The notes below the pieces were generated by a model, which saw only the letters and a list, made by a program, of their open reading frames with translations, was not told the origin of the DNA and searched no databases. Position numbers and translations under genes: made by a program. Positions 35,212-43,090 of a stretch of 53,140 nucleotides of DNA are shown here, piece after piece. Position 1 is the stretch's first letter; each line of letters starts with the position of its first letter. The stretch spans positions 1-53,140 of the forward strand of contig CAZVFX010000041.1 of assembly GCA_964626565.1 (NCBI GenBank), written 5' to 3'. This DNA is from CAZVFX01 sp964626565. GTDB lineage: Bacteria; Myxococcota_A; UBA9042; CAIXZC01.

Positions 35212-36272
35212 GAAGGATCGTGATTTTCACCCTGGTCCGCCTGTTGGTGTGCTGCATCGCACCATCCACTGTTTACGGGCAGGACTACGAACCGGACATC
35301 GTAACCACATACCCCGCGATTACCGGGGAGCGGATCTACCTTGTTGAAGAGGGTGACACGCTGTGGGACATCTGTGACCAGTTCTTCGACGACCCGCATT
35401 TCTGGCCCACTTTGTGGGCCTTCAACGCCCAGATCACAAACCCGCACTGGATCTACCCGGGCGATTACGTGGTGATCATTCCCAAGAGCATGCTGAGCAG
35501 GGGGCCGGGGTTTGTGTGGGCAAAGTCGAGATACACGGAGAGCGCGACCCAGACGCTGGTGGCGGCCCGGTCAAAAGGGTTTATCCCCACGCGCAAGTTT
35601 AAGGAATCGGGCAAGATACGTTATTCGCGGGAGCAAAAAGGTCTCCTGGGGCAATACGATGAAGTGTACATGGAATTCTACATCCCCAAGCGGATCAAAC
35701 GCGGGGAGGAGTTCACCATCTACCGGGTGGAAGGTACGGTAACTCACCCGATTACCAAGGAGACGGTTGGCTACCGGGTAAGGCACATTGGAATCTCCAA
35801 GGTGCTGGGAGCCGAAAAACGATTCGTCAAAGCGCTTCTCTTCACCACCTACGAAGAGATCGAAAGAGGGGACCTGGTCACCGATATCTTCCAGCACAAC
35901 TTCGTGGTGGGGCCCAAAGCCAATACGGCCAACGTAAAAGCGATCGTCCTCGACGCATTCGAAGACCTGGGATACCTGGCTGAGCACCACTACGTCTTCC
36001 TCGACAAAGGCAGGGATGACGGAGTCATGGTAGGCAACCAGTTCGTAGTGTTGTCCCAGGGCGACGGATACGTTCCGGTGGAGGCGGGCGACGAAGAGGA
36101 CATCCCCGAAGAGATCGTCGGTGAAATCATGGTGGTGGAATCTTACGAGAGTACGTCTCTAGGCGTCATTACCCGCAGCATCATGGAACTGGCCATCGGC
36201 CAGAGATGCGAGATGAGGGTGGGCTACGGCAGCAAGGCGACCCCCAAAGAGGCCCCCGGCGCCAACGACTGA
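35208..36272 (+). CDS. Exported LysM-domain protein
   Basis: 354 aa. The ATG at 35208 has GGAGGAGC upstream and overlaps the CpoB-like stop. A signal peptide (VIFTLVRLLVCCIAPSTVYGQ) precedes a LysM domain at about 40-90 (YLVEEGDTLWDICDQFF, NPHWIYPGDYVVI), which binds peptidoglycan. Two further segments (~130-230 and ~240-350) are of unknown fold; each begins after a KRGEEF- or DKGRDDG-like turn. Together with the CpoB-like partner this suggests cell-wall anchoring of an envelope complex. The convergent gene ends 1 nt away. Confidence 0.85.
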   Translation: MRRIVIFTLVRLLVCCIAPSTVYGQDYEPDIVTTYPAITGERIYLVEEGDTLWDICDQFFDDPHFWPTLWAFNAQITNPHWIYPGDYVVIIPKSMLSRGPGFVWAKSRYTESATQTLVAARSKGFIPTRKFKESGKIRYSREQKGLLGQYDEVYMEFYIPKRIKRGEEFTIYRVEGTVTHPITKETVGYRVRHIGISKVLGAEKRFVKALLFTTYEEIERGDLVTDIFQHNFVVGPKANTANVKAIVLDAFEDLGYLAEHHYVFLDKGRDDGVMVGNQFVVLSQGDGYVPVEAGDEEDIPEEIVGEIMVVESYESTSLGVITRSIMELAIGQRCEMRVGYGSKATPKEAPGAND

Positions 36273-36273
36273 T

Positions 36274-36858
36274 TCACAAACAATAAGTATGTCCCTTGTA
36301 AGGCGATGAAGTGGAGATCTCTGCGTCCATAGAGAGCGCCACATCGTGGCCGACTACCTCTTGCGTGCGAAGATCCACAAGATCGAAGCTCGCGCTAAGG
36401 ACCAGTTTCCCTCCGCTTTTCAGACTCATCTCTTCGATGGTGAGCGTCCCGGCGCCAGCCTCTAAAGGCAGATACGAATCGGGGCAGGCTCTGTTGAAAT
36501 AGACCGTCACCCGAACGTCGCTACCGTCGATCTCCAGCGTCGTCGGCCCCGACTCCAACTGCTTCCTGACCTCGTCGAGATTGTGGATCTGAATTTCCAA
36601 TCCGTCGCTCTCGGCAATGTATGCGCCGCCCCTTTGGAGCCTCAAATAGAGGATGTCATAGCAATCATCGAAACCGACAAAGTCCAGGTGAAGTTGATAG
36701 GGCGAATCCAGATCGCACCCTTCGATGTCAAGGCCAGCCGCGGTCAACTCCCCCTCCTGGTCGACGATATAGCCGCAGCCGGAGACCATTAATAACGAGA
36801 CTGCGAGAAGCGTCGTCGTGCTGCAGGTAAGTCGTGCCTTTTGCCCTGTCAGTTTCAT
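36274..36858 (-). CDS. Small lipoprotein of unknown function
   Basis: 194 aa from the ATG at 36858. The signal STTTLLAVSLLMVSGC has a clear lipobox. The mature part is acidic, with four further Cys residues that could form disulphides, and beta-strand-like (YQLHLDFVGFDDCYDILYLRL). No family was recognised. It has no Shine-Dalgarno sequence, and a TATACT -10 box ends 7 nt before the ATG, so the transcript may start at the ATG itself. The divergent aminotransferase is in the same situation. Confidence 0.7.
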   Translation of the reverse strand: MKLTGQKARLTCSTTTLLAVSLLMVSGCGYIVDQEGELTAAGLDIEGCDLDSPYQLHLDFVGFDDCYDILYLRLQRGGAYIAESDGLEIQIHNLDEVRKQLESGPTTLEIDGSDVRVTVYFNRACPDSYLPLEAGAGTLTIEEMSLKSGGKLVLSASFDLVDLRTQEVVGHDVALSMDAEISTSSPYKGHTYCL

Positions 36859-36865
36859 GCCGTGC

Positions 36866-36893
36866 AGTATAACATTGAAAATTGATATTTGAA
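36866..36893 (-). promoter_or_regulatory. Putative promoter of the small lipoprotein gene
   Basis: Minus strand: TTCAAA (36893-36888), 16-nt spacer, TATACT (36871-36866), the latter 7 nt before the ATG. The -35 lies inside the heptameric tract. Confidence 0.5.
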
Positions 36894-36908
36894 TATTGAT
36901 AATTGACT
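36874..36908 (+). repeat. Heptameric tract (ATTGAnn) filling a divergent promoter region
   Basis: Five 7-bp units in register (consensus ATTGAnn; unit 3 starts TTTGA). Apart from the -10 of the leftward gene it makes up essentially all of the DNA between two divergent start codons. Confidence 0.85.
36875..36903 (+). promoter_or_regulatory. Putative promoter of the aminotransferase gene, built from repeat units
   Basis: TTGAAA (36875-36880), 17-nt spacer, GATAAT (36898-36903): five of six in both boxes. The -10 ends 7 nt before the ATG at 36911, implying a leaderless transcript. Confidence 0.55.
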
Positions 36909-36910
36909 CT

Positions 36911-37960
36911 ATGGATTTCTCGAAAGACAGATACTTATCCTGGTACCTCGACCGCATGCGGCGCGGGGACGACTCCGTGAACCTCAACAGCAGCGGAATG
37001 CGACCGGTGGAGGTTGACCTCACCACCCTTCCGCCCGGCGGCATGTGGGAGTGGCCGCCCGCGTTCGAGGCGCGCTTGGGCAACTGGCTCGGCATTCCTG
37101 CCGACGAGGTGGTTTTCACGCCCGGCGGCACCGGCGGCAACCTCCTCGCCCTCCTCACTCTTGCCTCCAGAGGCAGTCGGCTGGTGTTGGAATCCCCCAT
37201 GTACGAGCCCATGGTTCGCCAGGCCTACAGACTCAACGAGGTAGTTCGCCTCCAACGGAGTTTCAAAGAAGGCTGGCGCCTCCCCCTGGACCAGGCTCGC
37301 AAGTTGATCACCGGCAACACCCGCATGGTGATCCTGTGCGAACCGTGTAATCCTCCGGGCATATATTCTGCTCGCGAAGATATTCTGGAGCTCGCCGCCA
37401 TGGCCGAAGAGAAGGGCGCCTATCTTCTCATAAATGAAGTATATCGCGGCTTCTCCGACCGCCCCTCTCTCCACGGTGCGGCCAAGAACATCGTCATCGT
37501 CTCAAGCCTGTCCAAACTGATCGGCGCCTACCAGTACCGGCTGGGCTGGCTCTCGGCCCGCCCTTCCGTCGCCACGCGGCTTAGAGAAGCACATCACAAC
37601 ATGGGAATCCCCACCGCCCCGGCCGCGGCATTCGGCCTGAAGGTCATGGACAAGGCCGAAGGGATCCGCAACGCAGCCGCAGCCGCGGCCGCGGCAGGCC
37701 TGGGCGTAGTGGACCGCTGGGTAAACGCGACTCCCGGACTGGCTTGGATACCGTCTCAGGGCCCCGGCTTCGGTTCGGTGGAATTGCCGGAAGGTATTGA
37801 CGACCTCGCCTTCGCAGAACAGCTTCACGACGAGCACGGCGTGTTCCTGGTGGCTGGGTCCATGTTCGAACTGCCCGGAACGTTGCGTATCGCGTGGCAA
37901 CAGTCGGGCGAGCGCCTCCAGGAAGGACTGGACATCATTGCCGGAGCGCTACCCGCATGA
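36911..37960 (+). CDS. PLP-dependent class I/II aminotransferase
   Basis: 349 aa. The Schiff-base Lys is K202 (SSLSKLIGAYQYRLGW). Other fold type I features are the phosphate-binding GGTGGN, CEPCNPPG, the NEVY Asp/Tyr region and the substrate-binding Arg in ELPGTLRIAW. It transfers an amino group between an amino acid and a 2-oxo acid; the substrate is not evident. There is no Shine-Dalgarno and the promoter suggests a leaderless mRNA. It is coupled by an ATGA overlap to the hydrolase gene downstream, so the two are likely used together. Confidence 0.9.
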   Translation: MDFSKDRYLSWYLDRMRRGDDSVNLNSSGMRPVEVDLTTLPPGGMWEWPPAFEARLGNWLGIPADEVVFTPGGTGGNLLALLTLASRGSRLVLESPMYEPMVRQAYRLNEVVRLQRSFKEGWRLPLDQARKLITGNTRMVILCEPCNPPGIYSAREDILELAAMAEEKGAYLLINEVYRGFSDRPSLHGAAKNIVIVSSLSKLIGAYQYRLGWLSARPSVATRLREAHHNMGIPTAPAAAFGLKVMDKAEGIRNAAAAAAAAGLGVVDRWVNATPGLAWIPSQGPGFGSVELPEGIDDLAFAEQLHDEHGVFLVAGSMFELPGTLRIAWQQSGERLQEGLDIIAGALPA

Positions 37961-38757
37961 CCGAAAACGCCCAGCGCATTGTGCTGCCGGACGAGACTCC
38001 GCCCCTCTTTCCGGGCGAAGGCGTCGTCATGCATCTCCACCCCCCCCGGAAATCAGGTCCGAGGAACGACGTCGGCATCATCGTGCTTCCCATTCAAGGC
38101 GGCGACTATGAAATCTCAACTCTCTTCGCCAACTACTTCTCGAAGATCGGCTTTCAGGCGCTGCGGTTTGAACGTCGCGCCGAATGGCTGGATGCCTCCC
38201 GGGACGTGAGTGAGTTGAAGGTGTTGGTGGAGACCTTTCTGGCCGACGTCAGCCGGGGGATCGACTGGTGGCTGGAGAAAGCTGACAACCGGCCGAAACG
38301 TATCGGCCTGTTCGGCGTCAGCATGGGTGCCAACACCGGCGCGGTAGTGGCCGCAGGCGAACCGAGAATCGAGGCTTCCGTGCTCCCATTGGGCGGCGGC
38401 GACCTGGCCGACATCCTCATGACCGCGCATGATGAAGAGATCAACCAATACCGCAAGGATCTGTCGGCCCGGCTCGGCGTCGATGAGCCGGCACTAAGAC
38501 CCATGTTCGAAGAAGCGCTGGGACCCGTTGACAACCTCAACTTTGCCCACGGCATGAACGCGGACACGACTCTGTTCATCTCGGCCAGGTTTGACCGCGT
38601 CGTACGCTACGCCAACGCCACCCGGCTATGGGAGTGCATCGGCCGCCCGAAACGAATCACCCTCCCCTGTGGACACTACTCCACAATCGTATTCCTTCCC
38701 CTGGTCAAACTGTGGGCGCGACGATGGTTCGATCGGTTTCTGACCGCCAGAACTTAA
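37957..38757 (+). CDS. Alpha/beta-hydrolase fold protein
   Basis: 266 aa, starting inside the aminotransferase stop (ATGA). The nucleophile elbow is GVSMGAN (near residue 125), a likely acid lies in FISARFDRVV, and the final His is in LPCGHYST. This gives a complete Ser-Asp-His triad in order. No signal peptide, so cytoplasmic. The product of the aminotransferase may be its substrate, but neither can be specified. It ends just before a convergent small gene and a heptameric tract. Confidence 0.8.
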   Translation: MTENAQRIVLPDETPPLFPGEGVVMHLHPPRKSGPRNDVGIIVLPIQGGDYEISTLFANYFSKIGFQALRFERRAEWLDASRDVSELKVLVETFLADVSRGIDWWLEKADNRPKRIGLFGVSMGANTGAVVAAGEPRIEASVLPLGGGDLADILMTAHDEEINQYRKDLSARLGVDEPALRPMFEEALGPVDNLNFAHGMNADTTLFISARFDRVVRYANATRLWECIGRPKRITLPCGHYSTIVFLPLVKLWARRWFDRFLTART

Positions 38758-38796
38758 TCAGGTTGTGGAAGGGGTCTGCTTGAAATCCCGGGGGCT

Positions 38797-38824
38797 CTGC
38801 TCACTACCCTCTGCTCACCGCTCA
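38797..38824 (-). repeat. Heptameric tract (CnGCTCA-like) over the end of a small gene
   Basis: Four 7-bp units in register; units 1 and 3 are identical. The stop codon of the 75-aa gene at 38815-39042 lies in the third unit. Confidence 0.75.
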
Positions 38825-39042
38825 ATGCCCCAATAGCCCGCTTCCTGAAGTCTTGACTCCAGGTTGTGAGAGAACCGCAAGGAACGGATCTCATCGAGAC
38901 GGGAATCATCCAACATGATGGTGGGCTTTCCGAATATCTTCGGGTTGCAATCCGGGTCATCGAAGTACTCGTCAAATCGCGCCAGTGTGATACTGGGTGG
39001 GGGTGCGGTGATGCGGCGGCCGCCCTTTGTCTTCTTCGCCAT
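38815..39042 (-). CDS. Small protein of unknown function
   Basis: 75 aa. GGAGGACAAC directly before the ATG is a strong ribosome binding site, and a promoter (39065-39093) lies in the gap upstream. The protein starts basic (MAKKTKGGRR) and continues with acidic and Pro-rich text (PPPSITLARFDEYFDDPD). No family was recognised; there is no signal or membrane segment. The last codons fall within a heptameric tract. I treat it as real because of the good signals, not because of homology. Confidence 0.65.
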   Translation of the reverse strand: MAKKTKGGRRITAPPPSITLARFDEYFDDPDCNPKIFGKPTIMLDDSRLDEIRSLRFSHNLESRLQEAGYWGIER

Positions 39043-39064
39043 GTTGTCCTCCGTCCTTCGGCCG

Positions 39065-39093
39065 ATTGTATGTTAATTATCGGTCGATGCGAA
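39065..39093 (-). promoter_or_regulatory. Putative promoter of the 75-aa gene
   Basis: Minus strand: TTCGCA (39093-39088), 17-nt spacer, TACAAT (39070-39065), then 22 nt to the ATG at 39042. Confidence 0.5.
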
Positions 39094-39137
39094 TAATCTG
39101 GCAAGTCTTTTCTCTTTTGACAACTGTTGGCGACCTA

Positions 39138-42100
39138 ATGCAAGATCGCGCCATGTTCAGTCGCGCCTCCCTACTGCTCGCCGCTTTCGCCCTCCTACTG
39201 ACGGCCCCCCTCGCTTCTGCAAGCAGTACCCCTTCGGACCAGGCCGCCGCCTCGCTGCACGCTCTTTTTTCCGACGAGAACGGAGTAACGCAGGAACTCA
39301 TTCCCGGGTGGCAATTCGTCGCGTGCGAAGCCGGGCCCGAACGGGGGTCATGCGATTTCGCTCACCCTTACGATGGGACGATACGCCTCTTCTTCGCGGC
39401 CGCCGACTCCGGCCACAAGGCGTACGCTGAAACCCCAAGTTTCAAGATCTGGTTTTCTCAACAGGGCGACTATCCCAAAGATCCGCAGCGACTCCAGGAA
39501 TTGGATTCGTTCCTGGCCGCAGCAGTGGCTGCGGTGACCGCCGGGGACACAGGTTCGGCGCTGTTCGAGACGGGTTCTCTCGGCGGCACAGAACAGACCG
39601 GCGAGGTTTTGCAACGGCCCCGGGAGCAGCCCGAAGATCCGTCGGGCCGCCTCCTCTTTCTGATGGTTTTTCTACTCCTGCCGTTCGCCGCACTGTCGTT
39701 AGGGGGTGCGGGTGCGGCCGGAGTTCGGTCGCTTCGCCAGTTGCCCCGCCGCGAGCTTACAGCCGTACTGCTGATCGTCGCCGGAGGAATCGCAGCCCGC
39801 CTGCTAGCGCCACACAACCTGGTGAAGGTGGGGATGTTCTACCCCCTGATGGACTCTGCCATCTCCCTCGATTCCCTCCCCCGTTATGGCCCATGCGGGC
39901 CGGCTGTTTACAACCTGTTGTTTCGGGTCTTTCCGGTCTCCACCGACACGGTGCTCTGGTTTCACTCTGTCATCGGCGGCTTCAACGTGCTGCTGGCCGT
40001 CGCCCTGTTTCGGCGTTGGCTGGCCCCTTCGGGAGCGGCTCTGCTGACCTGCTTCCTGGCGTTCACGCCCCTGTTTGTGCGGGACAGCAATTCCGAGAGC
40101 CTGCTGGTCATCGGTATGTTCTTTCTGTTGAGCGGCTTGCTGGCGGTCGCAGACTTCGCTCGCTCCGGACGGCGGTTGACACTGATTGCCGGTTTCTGCC
40201 TCCTGGCCCCTACCCTCTACCTGCGGCCGGAATTCCTGGTGATTACCCCCCTTTCCTTAGCCGCCCTGATCGTGCCGGATGCAAAGCCCGGACGCAGCAA
40301 GGCGCTGGCTGTCGTGATGGCAGGATTGGTCGTGGCAGCCATTCCCTATATCCTGTTTCTGAGAGAAGTTCTCTCGAGCGAGTTGGCTCAAGGGAACCTC
40401 ACCGGGGCAGTGTCCAACCCGTTCCACCTGTTCGGTGACCAGGTGCTGCTGAACATCCTGTTCCGGCCGGGGAGTTATCCGGTGACGCTGGCGATCCTGG
40501 CCCTGGCAGGACCGGTACTCGCCATCTACGCGGGCAAACAACACTACCGCCGCATCGTCCCGCTTTTCTTGTTGGGTCTGGTCTGGGTTGCCGTCACGGA
40601 CGTAGACTTAAACGAAGAGTCGCTGCTGCGCCTCCAGGTCCCGGCAGCCATGTTGTTTTCGGTCTCAGCCGCGTACGCGGTGGGCGAGTTTACGCGCCTC
40701 AGTTTGCAAAAAACGCGGGCCGGCGTGGTCCCGGCAGCAGCCCTGGTTGTTTTTGTTGCTGCAGCAGCCCCCACGATGCCGGGAGTGTTCTTCGAAACCA
40801 ACTCCCACGCCGAGGACCGCTTCTTCCGGCAGGCCACCGCGCTGCTGCCCGACGAGCCGGTGGTCTTCGTTCGCATCGGAAGGGAAGACATGCCCGAATA
40901 TGCCGTGGCCGACGCCGGAAGATCCGACGAAGAACCGGTGGCTGGTGCGGCGCCGGTTCATAGGCAGTACCCCGACTACCTGTTGCAGCCGCCCCATAGA
41001 GATGACAGGGCGGTTTCCGTAACCCGCTGGCGGAGCTCAGGTGCGCTGCAACAGGAGCGCACCTTCTTCTATCTGGGCACCAGGTGCTATGCCGTAAAAG
41101 ACGCAGGCGGCGACAGGGAATGGGGGCTTCAACCCGACCCCGACCGGTTGCTCCACCCGGCCTGCCGCTGGGTTCTCACCGGCTACGACCTCGCTCCGGT
41201 TGTCACGGCCAGAGTAAAGAACCTGGGCGAGTACGAACCCGCGTTCCGGTGGTATCCGGAAAGTACCGCAGAGATGACCCTGGGCTTGTTCGAGGTTACC
41301 CGGGCCCTGGACAGCCGCCACCGGCTCGACTCCTTCGCCAATCTGGCAGACCACTATCACGCCGCGGCCCGGGCCCACATCGGGCAGGGGGATTTTCAAA
41401 CTGCGGAGCTGCTGCTGCTGGAAGGGTACGAACTGCTTCCCGGCAGCCCGGTCATGTGGGAGCACCTGGCCTCATACTATTTCCTGGCCGGTACCAGAAA
41501 GGACAGCCGGGAGTTGCTGGAAAAGGCGGTCGGCTTCTATGAGTTGCTCGCCGACCACCCGGTGGAGCATCCGGCGCTGCTTTCCCTCTTCGGGTCAGTG
41601 TTCTTCATGTACGCGGATCACCTCACCGATAGTGAAATTGACGCCTACATCGAGGGTCGACTGAGCAAGGACGCTGACGACCCCATCGGTACGTACCTGA
41701 AAGGGCTGTGGCTGTTCTACGACAAGTGGGATTACGCAGGCAGCATCCCCTGGTTCGAAAAGGTGCTGGAGCTACGGCCCGACGAACCCCGCGCGTATCT
41801 GTACCTCGCCCTCAATAATTTCTACCAGGGAAATCAGCGGAAAGCGGAGATTCTAGCCGAAAGATCCATCGAACTATCGGGCGGAAGGGACGCGGACTGC
41901 TACTACGTTCGGTCCATTATCATCCGGGAAAAGGACCTCGCCGGAGCAGTGAAAGACATCGAAAAGTATCTGAAACTCACCGAAGGTGAGGACAAAGTGC
42001 GATTCGACAAGAAGGAAGCGTGGCTGAGGAAGGAGTTGGAGGCCCTGAAAAAAGGAAAGGAGTCCTCCTGGTGGCGGTCCCGCGACCGCTCGGAGCCGTG

Positions 42101-42152
42101 GACTGGGAAGCGGGCGTGGGGCTTCGGTCTTCTAAAGCCCGAAACCCGTTAG
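39138..42152 (+). CDS. Large membrane protein, GT-C-like, with C-terminal TPR domain
   Basis: 1004 aa from the ATG at 39138; an ATG at 39153 is almost as good and neither has a strong ribosome binding site. A signal peptide (ASLLLAAFALLLTAPLASA) is followed by an extracytoplasmic domain. Membrane helices run from about residue 175 to 540 (LLFLMVFLLLPFAAL, FRRWLAPSGAALLTCFLAF, LTLIAGFCLLAPTLYLRPEF). Topology and the YGPCGPAVYNLLF and LRPEF motifs resemble GT-C/dolichyl-phosphate-mannose-type glycosyltransferases, but I cannot place the catalytic Asp. After ~735 come TPR-like helices (ETAELLLLEGYELLPGSP-type, WFEKVLELRPDEPRAYLYLAL). The C-terminus (KPETR) and stop fall in heptameric repeat DNA. 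Confidence 0.75.
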   Translation: MQDRAMFSRASLLLAAFALLLTAPLASASSTPSDQAAASLHALFSDENGVTQELIPGWQFVACEAGPERGSCDFAHPYDGTIRLFFAAADSGHKAYAETPSFKIWFSQQGDYPKDPQRLQELDSFLAAAVAAVTAGDTGSALFETGSLGGTEQTGEVLQRPREQPEDPSGRLLFLMVFLLLPFAALSLGGAGAAGVRSLRQLPRRELTAVLLIVAGGIAARLLAPHNLVKVGMFYPLMDSAISLDSLPRYGPCGPAVYNLLFRVFPVSTDTVLWFHSVIGGFNVLLAVALFRRWLAPSGAALLTCFLAFTPLFVRDSNSESLLVIGMFFLLSGLLAVADFARSGRRLTLIAGFCLLAPTLYLRPEFLVITPLSLAALIVPDAKPGRSKALAVVMAGLVVAAIPYILFLREVLSSELAQGNLTGAVSNPFHLFGDQVLLNILFRPGSYPVTLAILALAGPVLAIYAGKQHYRRIVPLFLLGLVWVAVTDVDLNEESLLRLQVPAAMLFSVSAAYAVGEFTRLSLQKTRAGVVPAAALVVFVAAAAPTMPGVFFETNSHAEDRFFRQATALLPDEPVVFVRIGREDMPEYAVADAGRSDEEPVAGAAPVHRQYPDYLLQPPHRDDRAVSVTRWRSSGALQQERTFFYLGTRCYAVKDAGGDREWGLQPDPDRLLHPACRWVLTGYDLAPVVTARVKNLGEYEPAFRWYPESTAEMTLGLFEVTRALDSRHRLDSFANLADHYHAAARAHIGQGDFQTAELLLLEGYELLPGSPVMWEHLASYYFLAGTRKDSRELLEKAVGFYELLADHPVEHPALLSLFGSVFFMYADHLTDSEIDAYIEGRLSKDADDPIGTYLKGLWLFYDKWDYAGSIPWFEKVLELRPDEPRAYLYLALNNFYQGNQRKAEILAERSIELSGGRDADCYYVRSIIIREKDLAGAVKDIEKYLKLTEGEDKVRFDKKEAWLRKELEALKKGKESSWWRSRDRSEPWTGKRAWGFGLLKPETR

Positions 42153-42243
42153 TCGTTAGCCGTTAGCTGTTGGTCGTTAGTCGTTACCTGTTAGCTGTTA
42201 GTCGTTAGCTGTTATCCCTGACCCTGGACCCTGACCCTGGACC
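42135..42243 (+). repeat. Long heptameric tract: ten GTTAGnn units flanked by AAnCCCG and a 13-bp repeat
   Basis: 42148-42217 are ten 7-bp units in perfect register, consensus GTTAGYY. Just before lie two AAnCCCG heptamers (42135-42148), related to the unit inside gpmI. After it, CTGACC/CTGGACC alternates with a 13-bp period (42218-42243). The TAG stop of the upstream gene is in the first GTTAG unit. Confidence 0.9.
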
Positions 42244-42249
42244 CTTGCC

Positions 42250-42918
42250 TTACTCGTTGGACATCAGTTCTTTCCAGTCTATCTCTTCCATTTCGGGCAG
42301 CTTGACGCTGTGGCGACGCTCCACTTCACCGCGGCACAAATCGCAGAGCAGCCCGGTCTCGTGGTCCACCGTCTTGATAGTCCCTTTCGCATCCATCATC
42401 ATACACCTGTCCTTGGAGCAGTGAGGCAAGCCCAGGACGTGACCCAGTTCGTGGTTCACAACTTTGACGGTGCGAATCGCCTTCTTCAGTTTGCTCTTCG
42501 TCTTTCGGCCCAGACGATAGGTGGACACCATGGCCGACGTGCCGCCCACACTACCCAGCCCGAATATCCCCCAGTCTTTCTTCGACCCCTTGGTACACGA
42601 GATGTCGTGCTTGGTAAAGCCGATGACGATATCACAGCCCGAATCAGGGATGATGTCCGCGTCCAGATAATCGAGCAGGCGGTCCGCCCGCCACCGCTTC
42701 CGGGGCGCATAGTAGGCCGATTTCGGCATGGGGACCCTGGCCAGCACTTTCACCGGGAACCCGTACACGTGCTTGATTCCCGTCACCGATTTGCCCAGCA
42801 GGCGGGTGTCGTACTTTCCCAACGGCTGGATACACACTTTTAGCTCGTTCAAACTGTCGGCCGTTGCTGGTACGGGGATAAGTAGGAGGAAGAGGATTGC
42901 GATGGGAACGACTCTCAT
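42250..42918 (-). CDS. Secreted archaemetzincin-like metalloprotease (peptidase family M54)
   Basis: 222 aa. The ATG at 42918 has TAGGAG upstream. A signal peptide (VPIAILFLLLIPVPATA) marks export. The catalytic HELGHVLGLPHC (H156, E157, H160) is followed by C172, M174 and, 17 residues later, CDLC. Spacing matches the archaemetzincin signature: HExxHxxG, C after three, C after four, xM, then CxxC after 17. The two Cys pairs bind a structural zinc. Archaemetzincins are usually cytosolic and poorly characterised; an exported form is unusual. It is probably an aminopeptidase or endopeptidase; the substrate is unknown. It is convergent with the GT-C-like gene, with the long heptameric tract between. 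Confidence 0.9.
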   Translation of the reverse strand: MRVVPIAILFLLLIPVPATADSLNELKVCIQPLGKYDTRLLGKSVTGIKHVYGFPVKVLARVPMPKSAYYAPRKRWRADRLLDYLDADIIPDSGCDIVIGFTKHDISCTKGSKKDWGIFGLGSVGGTSAMVSTYRLGRKTKSKLKKAIRTVKVVNHELGHVLGLPHCSKDRCMMMDAKGTIKTVDHETGLLCDLCRGEVERRHSVKLPEMEEIDWKELMSNE

Positions 42919-42988
42919 GGGCAACTCCTATTGTGGCCACGTTACGAAAACACCGTTTTCGTGTCAATGTTCCCCTCAGCCATTGCAA

Positions 42989-43034
42989 ACAGGCTTTAGC
43001 CTGTGGTGGGATAGGCCTTCAGCCTGCCCATCCC
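42989..43034. repeat. REP-like palindromic element
   Basis: ACAGGCT-TT-AGCCTGT (42989-43004) is a perfect 7-bp inverted repeat. A second imperfect copy, AGGC-CTTCA-GCCT (43013-43025), follows, enclosed by GGGAT and ATCCC arms (43008-43034). Double AGGC...GCCTG palindromes like these resemble dispersed REP-type elements. It ends exactly at the -35 of the operon promoter. Confidence 0.7.
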
Positions 43035-43063
43035 TTGACCGGGAACAACTTCCCGCGGATAAT
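43035..43063 (+). promoter_or_regulatory. Promoter with palindromic spacer for the Ycf46/PilT operon
   Basis: TTGACC (43035-43040), 17-nt spacer, GATAAT (43058-43063), five of six in both boxes. The spacer holds CGGGAA-N4-TTCCCG (43040-43055), a perfect inverted repeat and likely operator. The first start codon is at 43091. Confidence 0.65.
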
Positions 43064-43090
43064 TGTCTAACTACCCTGCAGGGGGGAGAA

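Noticed and set aside
39117..39122. TTGACA as the -35 box of the GT-C-like gene
   Set aside because: It lies only ~20 nt before the ATG and no -10 box follows at a usable distance.
42135..42243. CRISPR array
   Set aside because: Repeat units are 7 bp with no spacers, and no cas gene is present.
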